From Sitta carolinensis (taxonomy: Eukaryota; Chordata; Aves; Passeriformes; Sittidae): 64,000 bases of DNA. This document shows positions 60,985-64,000 of this stretch, piece by piece (within the stretch, counting starts at the first letter, position 1; every line of letters begins with the position of its first letter). A program made the position numbers and the translations under genes. Location: assembly GCA_032173965.1 (NCBI GenBank), contig JAVUNC010000004.1:21057001-21121000 (forward strand), given 5' to 3'. The notes below the pieces were generated by a model. It had not been told where the DNA came from. It saw nothing but the letters and a program-made list of their open reading frames with translations, and did not search any database.

Positions 60985-61063
60985 TCAAAACAAAAAAAAA
61001 AAAAAAAACAAAACAAAACAAAAAAAAAAAAAAAAACAAAAAAAAAAAACCCCAAACAAACAG
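60985..61063. repeat. A-rich tract with CAAAA units
   Basis: Long A runs broken by single C residues, ending in CCCCAAACAAACAG. Low complexity. Confidence 0.9.
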
Positions 61064-61599
61064 TGTCTTTCACTCTTCCTGATAATTTAGAGTTTTCAAG
61101 CCCAAAGCCTTCCCTGCCAGCAGGAGACTCTTTATTTTGTCTGATTCTTATACGTAAGCAAAGTGTAATGAATATTCAATGGAGTTTTTGTAGTGAATAT
61201 TGTAGCATTCCTGTAAGCACTCATTTCTGAGCCTTACAAAAAGATATGCTTGGGAGAATGAAACCATACAGGCAGCTCCAAACAAAATGGTGTTAGGAAA
61301 AGGACTAAAATGGAGATTATGCTAAGCATGCTAAACCAGATAAGGCCTGAGAAACCTTGCACAAATTGGCCTGCTACTACAAAAAGTAGTCACACTGTAA
61401 TCTGTTAAAAATGAGAGGTTTAGATTGCTTAAAGAATCACTGGGACAGATTATCAGTAAAAACAGATTTAACACAAAAGCAACAGCATGTCAAATTTTAT
61501 TGGCAAGTTTCATTCTACTATGTCCTATATGGTTAAGGCAAACCAAGAAAAATCAACAAAAAAACCAGTCAATCAAAACCAAACCCAGAGTTATCACTC

Positions 61600-61667
61600 T
61601 GTGTGTGTGTCTATGTGTCTGTGTGTCTGTGTGTCTCTGTGTGTGTGTGTGTGTGTGTGTGCGTGTA
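61600..61667. repeat. (GT)n / (TGTGTC)n microsatellite
   Basis: GT repeats mixed with TCTGTG units, ending in a perfect GT run. The two overlapping 81- and 84-codon frames across it read as Cys/Val repeats and are not genes. Confidence 0.92.
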
Positions 61668-62812
61668 TGAGAAAAGAAAGGGCAAGCTTAAAAAAAATGT
61701 GGCCTAAAGGCTTAACAACACTGAAATTTAATATTGTTTAACTTGTAACTTAGATTGAACTTAACACTTTAGCAAAGGATTCATATAGGATTTACTATAT
61801 CACATCAATAACTCATTTACAGGCCTATCTTATTTAGGTATCTAATGTACTTAAACATTTAGAACAGCATTTCTCCCATATTTGATATAGCATAATCACA
61901 CAGACATGAGAAGTCAGTACAAGGTACCTGGGAAAAATTGCCATAGAAATAGTGAAATGCTCACTTCAGATGCCTGTGCATCGAAGCCAAAGGACTGAGC
62001 TCTGAGAAGTGGGGGTATTGGCCCAGGATTCATCATCATTTGGTGATCCTCTGAGCATGGCAAACTTGACAGTGACTCTTAGAGGTGCCCCAGTCAGAGA
62101 GAGGTGGCTGGTCACAGCCTGCCGTGGTGCAGGAGAGCTCAAAGGGTCTTGATTTGGACTGCTGTTTATAGGGTTGCTAGAGAGGGAACTTTAGTTACAG
62201 CAATGTTTCATCCTTGATGCATTTTGCATTGTCAATTTTATATGAAAGTGTGAGAACAAGGATGGTACGACATTCAGACAAAAATATACTTTCAAAGGCT
62301 GTTCATAAAAATGAAAAAGTATGAGCTCATTAGGTAGCATGGGTTCCTGGGAGCAGACATTGTTTCTGAGACACTCAAGAGGAGCTGAGACCAGGTGCTG
62401 TTCATTAAGACCAAAGCTTAACAAGCATTTCTTAGATCACAGTATGGTCTGAAACAGGCAGGGGAGCAGGAATGTACCACCACATAACTCCAGGGAACTC
62501 TCAGATTAACATTTTTTATACTGCTGTGGGAGCCCAGGTTTTTAAAACTCTCTAAGAGGCTGAGCTGTCTGTACTTATGTCCTATCCCGACACAGTGTTA
62601 ACTAACACCTGCTCAGTTCCTAGAGCATGTCACTATTGTATCAAGATCTCACTGATGTTTATCTTTCTTTGTTGTGAATTTCAGTTTTGTTTTTATTTTT
62701 ATTTCATTTAAAAGCATTTAGGGTAGAAAAGATATTTGATGAAATTGTCATCATTATGTAATTTTTCTTTCTTTCACATGCCTGAAATCTCTGTTGGGCA
62801 GCTGCCCAGGTG

Positions 62813-62833
62813 CAAACAAACAAACAAACAAAC
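62813..62833. repeat. (CAAA)5 microsatellite
   Basis: Five or so perfect CAAA units. Confidence 0.85.
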
Positions 62834-63325
62834 ACGTTCATTATATTGACAATAACCATTTTGTAATTTAAATAATAATTCCCAAAAGGCAGAGCTATAT
62901 GAATGGAGCAAAATATTTACTTGCCATAATGCCTTATTTCCAATGATTCGGCAAAGTTTTTAGAGCAGCATGAGCAGGTAGTACTAAATATAAACCTTGA
63001 CAAATAGTTTCTGCAGCTGGAAAACCAACAACAGCCTTTGCTCTATATCATTTTTCCTCAGAAATGATATCTGAAGTTATATTGCAAAAATAACATTTGT
63101 CATATGTTGTCATATTTGTTTAGATTGTGTCAGCTAGAACTCAACTGGTAAAGAGTCATTACATGGGCATCTTTCTGGATTAAAAAAACAAAAACCAAAA
63201 TCTCTCTTCAGACTGAATTAATTCTTTGTGCTACATATAGGTCTCTGATTGTCCCTGCAGTGACTGAGGAGCTTCTCAAAGACAACCCTCCCATCTCTTC
63301 AGGTTACTGAAGGTCACCTCCATGC

Positions 63326-63396
63326 ACACACACACAAAAAACCCAACACCCTCCTCCCTCAAAACCTCCCCCCTCCCTCAAAACCCCCCAAAACCC
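63326..63396. repeat. CA repeat passing into C-rich low-complexity tract
   Basis: A short CA repeat followed by CCTCCCTCAAAAC-type units and CCCC runs. Confidence 0.85.
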
Positions 63397-64000
63397 CATT
63401 GTACTTTAGTCAATTGTGACTTTTTATGACCAGATCAACGCCTTCAAAACAGTAATGTAAGGGTAGGGTAAGGTGGCATTAACCTGATGTAGTAATACAA
63501 AGCTGTAATAACTCGCCATTAAGTGTGTATAAGTAGTGTCTGGAACTTCCAAAGGACTGGTAGTATCATTGCAGCAAAACCTTTTTAAAGGTAAATTCAC
63601 AAATATATAATCTAATAGTTATTGCAAACTATTCCAAACAGCTTGGGGTTTTTTCCTATTCTGGTGCTCAGATAGAATTCTGTAAGAATGAACTGAGTAT
63701 ATCAAAATGGAATACCTTATCAGTAGCAAAAGAATTATTCATCATCATCAGTATTTTGATATTAAACTTTTGGGCAGATCTTTTGAAAGTGGATCCCATA
63801 ATCTTTGTCACTGCAAAATATGCATGAACTTCAAAGGTGATTTTGGTTTAGTGAGGATTAATAAATACTAAGCTCTTGAAAAGAAAATATAAACTGTATA
63901 TAATTTAATTTGTGATATTTTTTTCTTAAGATTCAGAAAACAGAAATTACATTGGCACTACCAGTACTATAGGCTAAGTCCCTTTTCTGTTACCTAGGCA

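Larger units (their letters stand above)
60926..64000. other. AT-rich non-coding sequence with simple repeats
   Basis: About 3 kb with no recognised gene. A more balanced segment at 61.97-62.48 kb (GGGGGTATTGGCCCAGGATT to about CCAGGGAACTCTCAG) might be an old repeat but is not recognised. Simple repeats are listed separately. A C-rich low-complexity tract lies at 63326-63396. Confidence 0.55.

Noticed and set aside
61425..61741. Two overlapping 81- and 84-codon frames rich in Cys and Val
   Set aside because: The Cys/Val part is the GT microsatellite read in two frames.
1..64000. Bacterial-type systems such as operons, CRISPR arrays or toxin-antitoxin loci
   Set aside because: The sequence is vertebrate in character: AT-rich, full of CR1 and ERV remnants, with no dense coding and no regularly spaced repeats.

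Overview
The window looks like a piece of a bird nuclear genome, most probably a passerine. It is AT-rich non-coding DNA and I find no protein-coding gene in it. The bird call rests on eight fragments of CR1 LINE retrotransposons, several ending in the ATTCTATG/ATTCTGTG tail typical of avian CR1, and on avian endogenous-retrovirus LTRs. The passerine call rests on one short element at about 17.15-17.28 kb with a tRNA-Ile-like head and a CR1-type tail, the architecture of the passerine TguSINE1 family. All family names come from recognition, not from a database search.

Layout: 0-4.7 kb is unique AT-rich sequence with one CR1 end. 4.7-7.3 kb holds three CR1 fragments (two +, one -), a (GAT)n microsatellite that starts at a CR1 tail, and a 33-base poly(A) run. 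8.9-9.5 kb is an isolated G/C-rich block that resembles an LTR or old ERV piece. 12.7-16 kb is the repeat-densest part: an old minus-strand ERV LTR full of degenerate tandem units, a complete 1310-bp solo LTR on the minus strand with a 5-bp target-site duplication, and a minus-strand CR1. 17.15 kb holds the SINE. 17.3-36.8 kb is about 19 kb of AT-rich sequence with only simple repeats and short palindromes. 36.8, 47.5 and 58.5 kb carry further CR1 copies. 42.4 kb has a small unexplained GC-rich island and 46.3 kb a 22-base G run. 48.6 kb and 60.6 kb hold two decayed partial LTRs of one ERVL-like type in opposite orientation. 55.2-56.5 kb holds a second complete solo LTR, 1339 bp on the plus strand, of the same family as the one at 13.9 kb and again with a perfect 5-bp target-site duplication. 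60.15-60.48 kb is another LTR with a clear TATA box and poly(A) signal.

No reading frame in the window passes as a gene: the longest (about 220, 185 and 164 codons) all lie inside LTRs, and most others are short open stretches in AT-rich DNA. Nothing here works together as a pathway. The story is one of retroelement insertion and decay in a gene desert or a very large intron. I found no convincing new biological system. The most noteworthy feature is the pair of young, closely related solo LTRs in inverted orientation about 40 kb apart.
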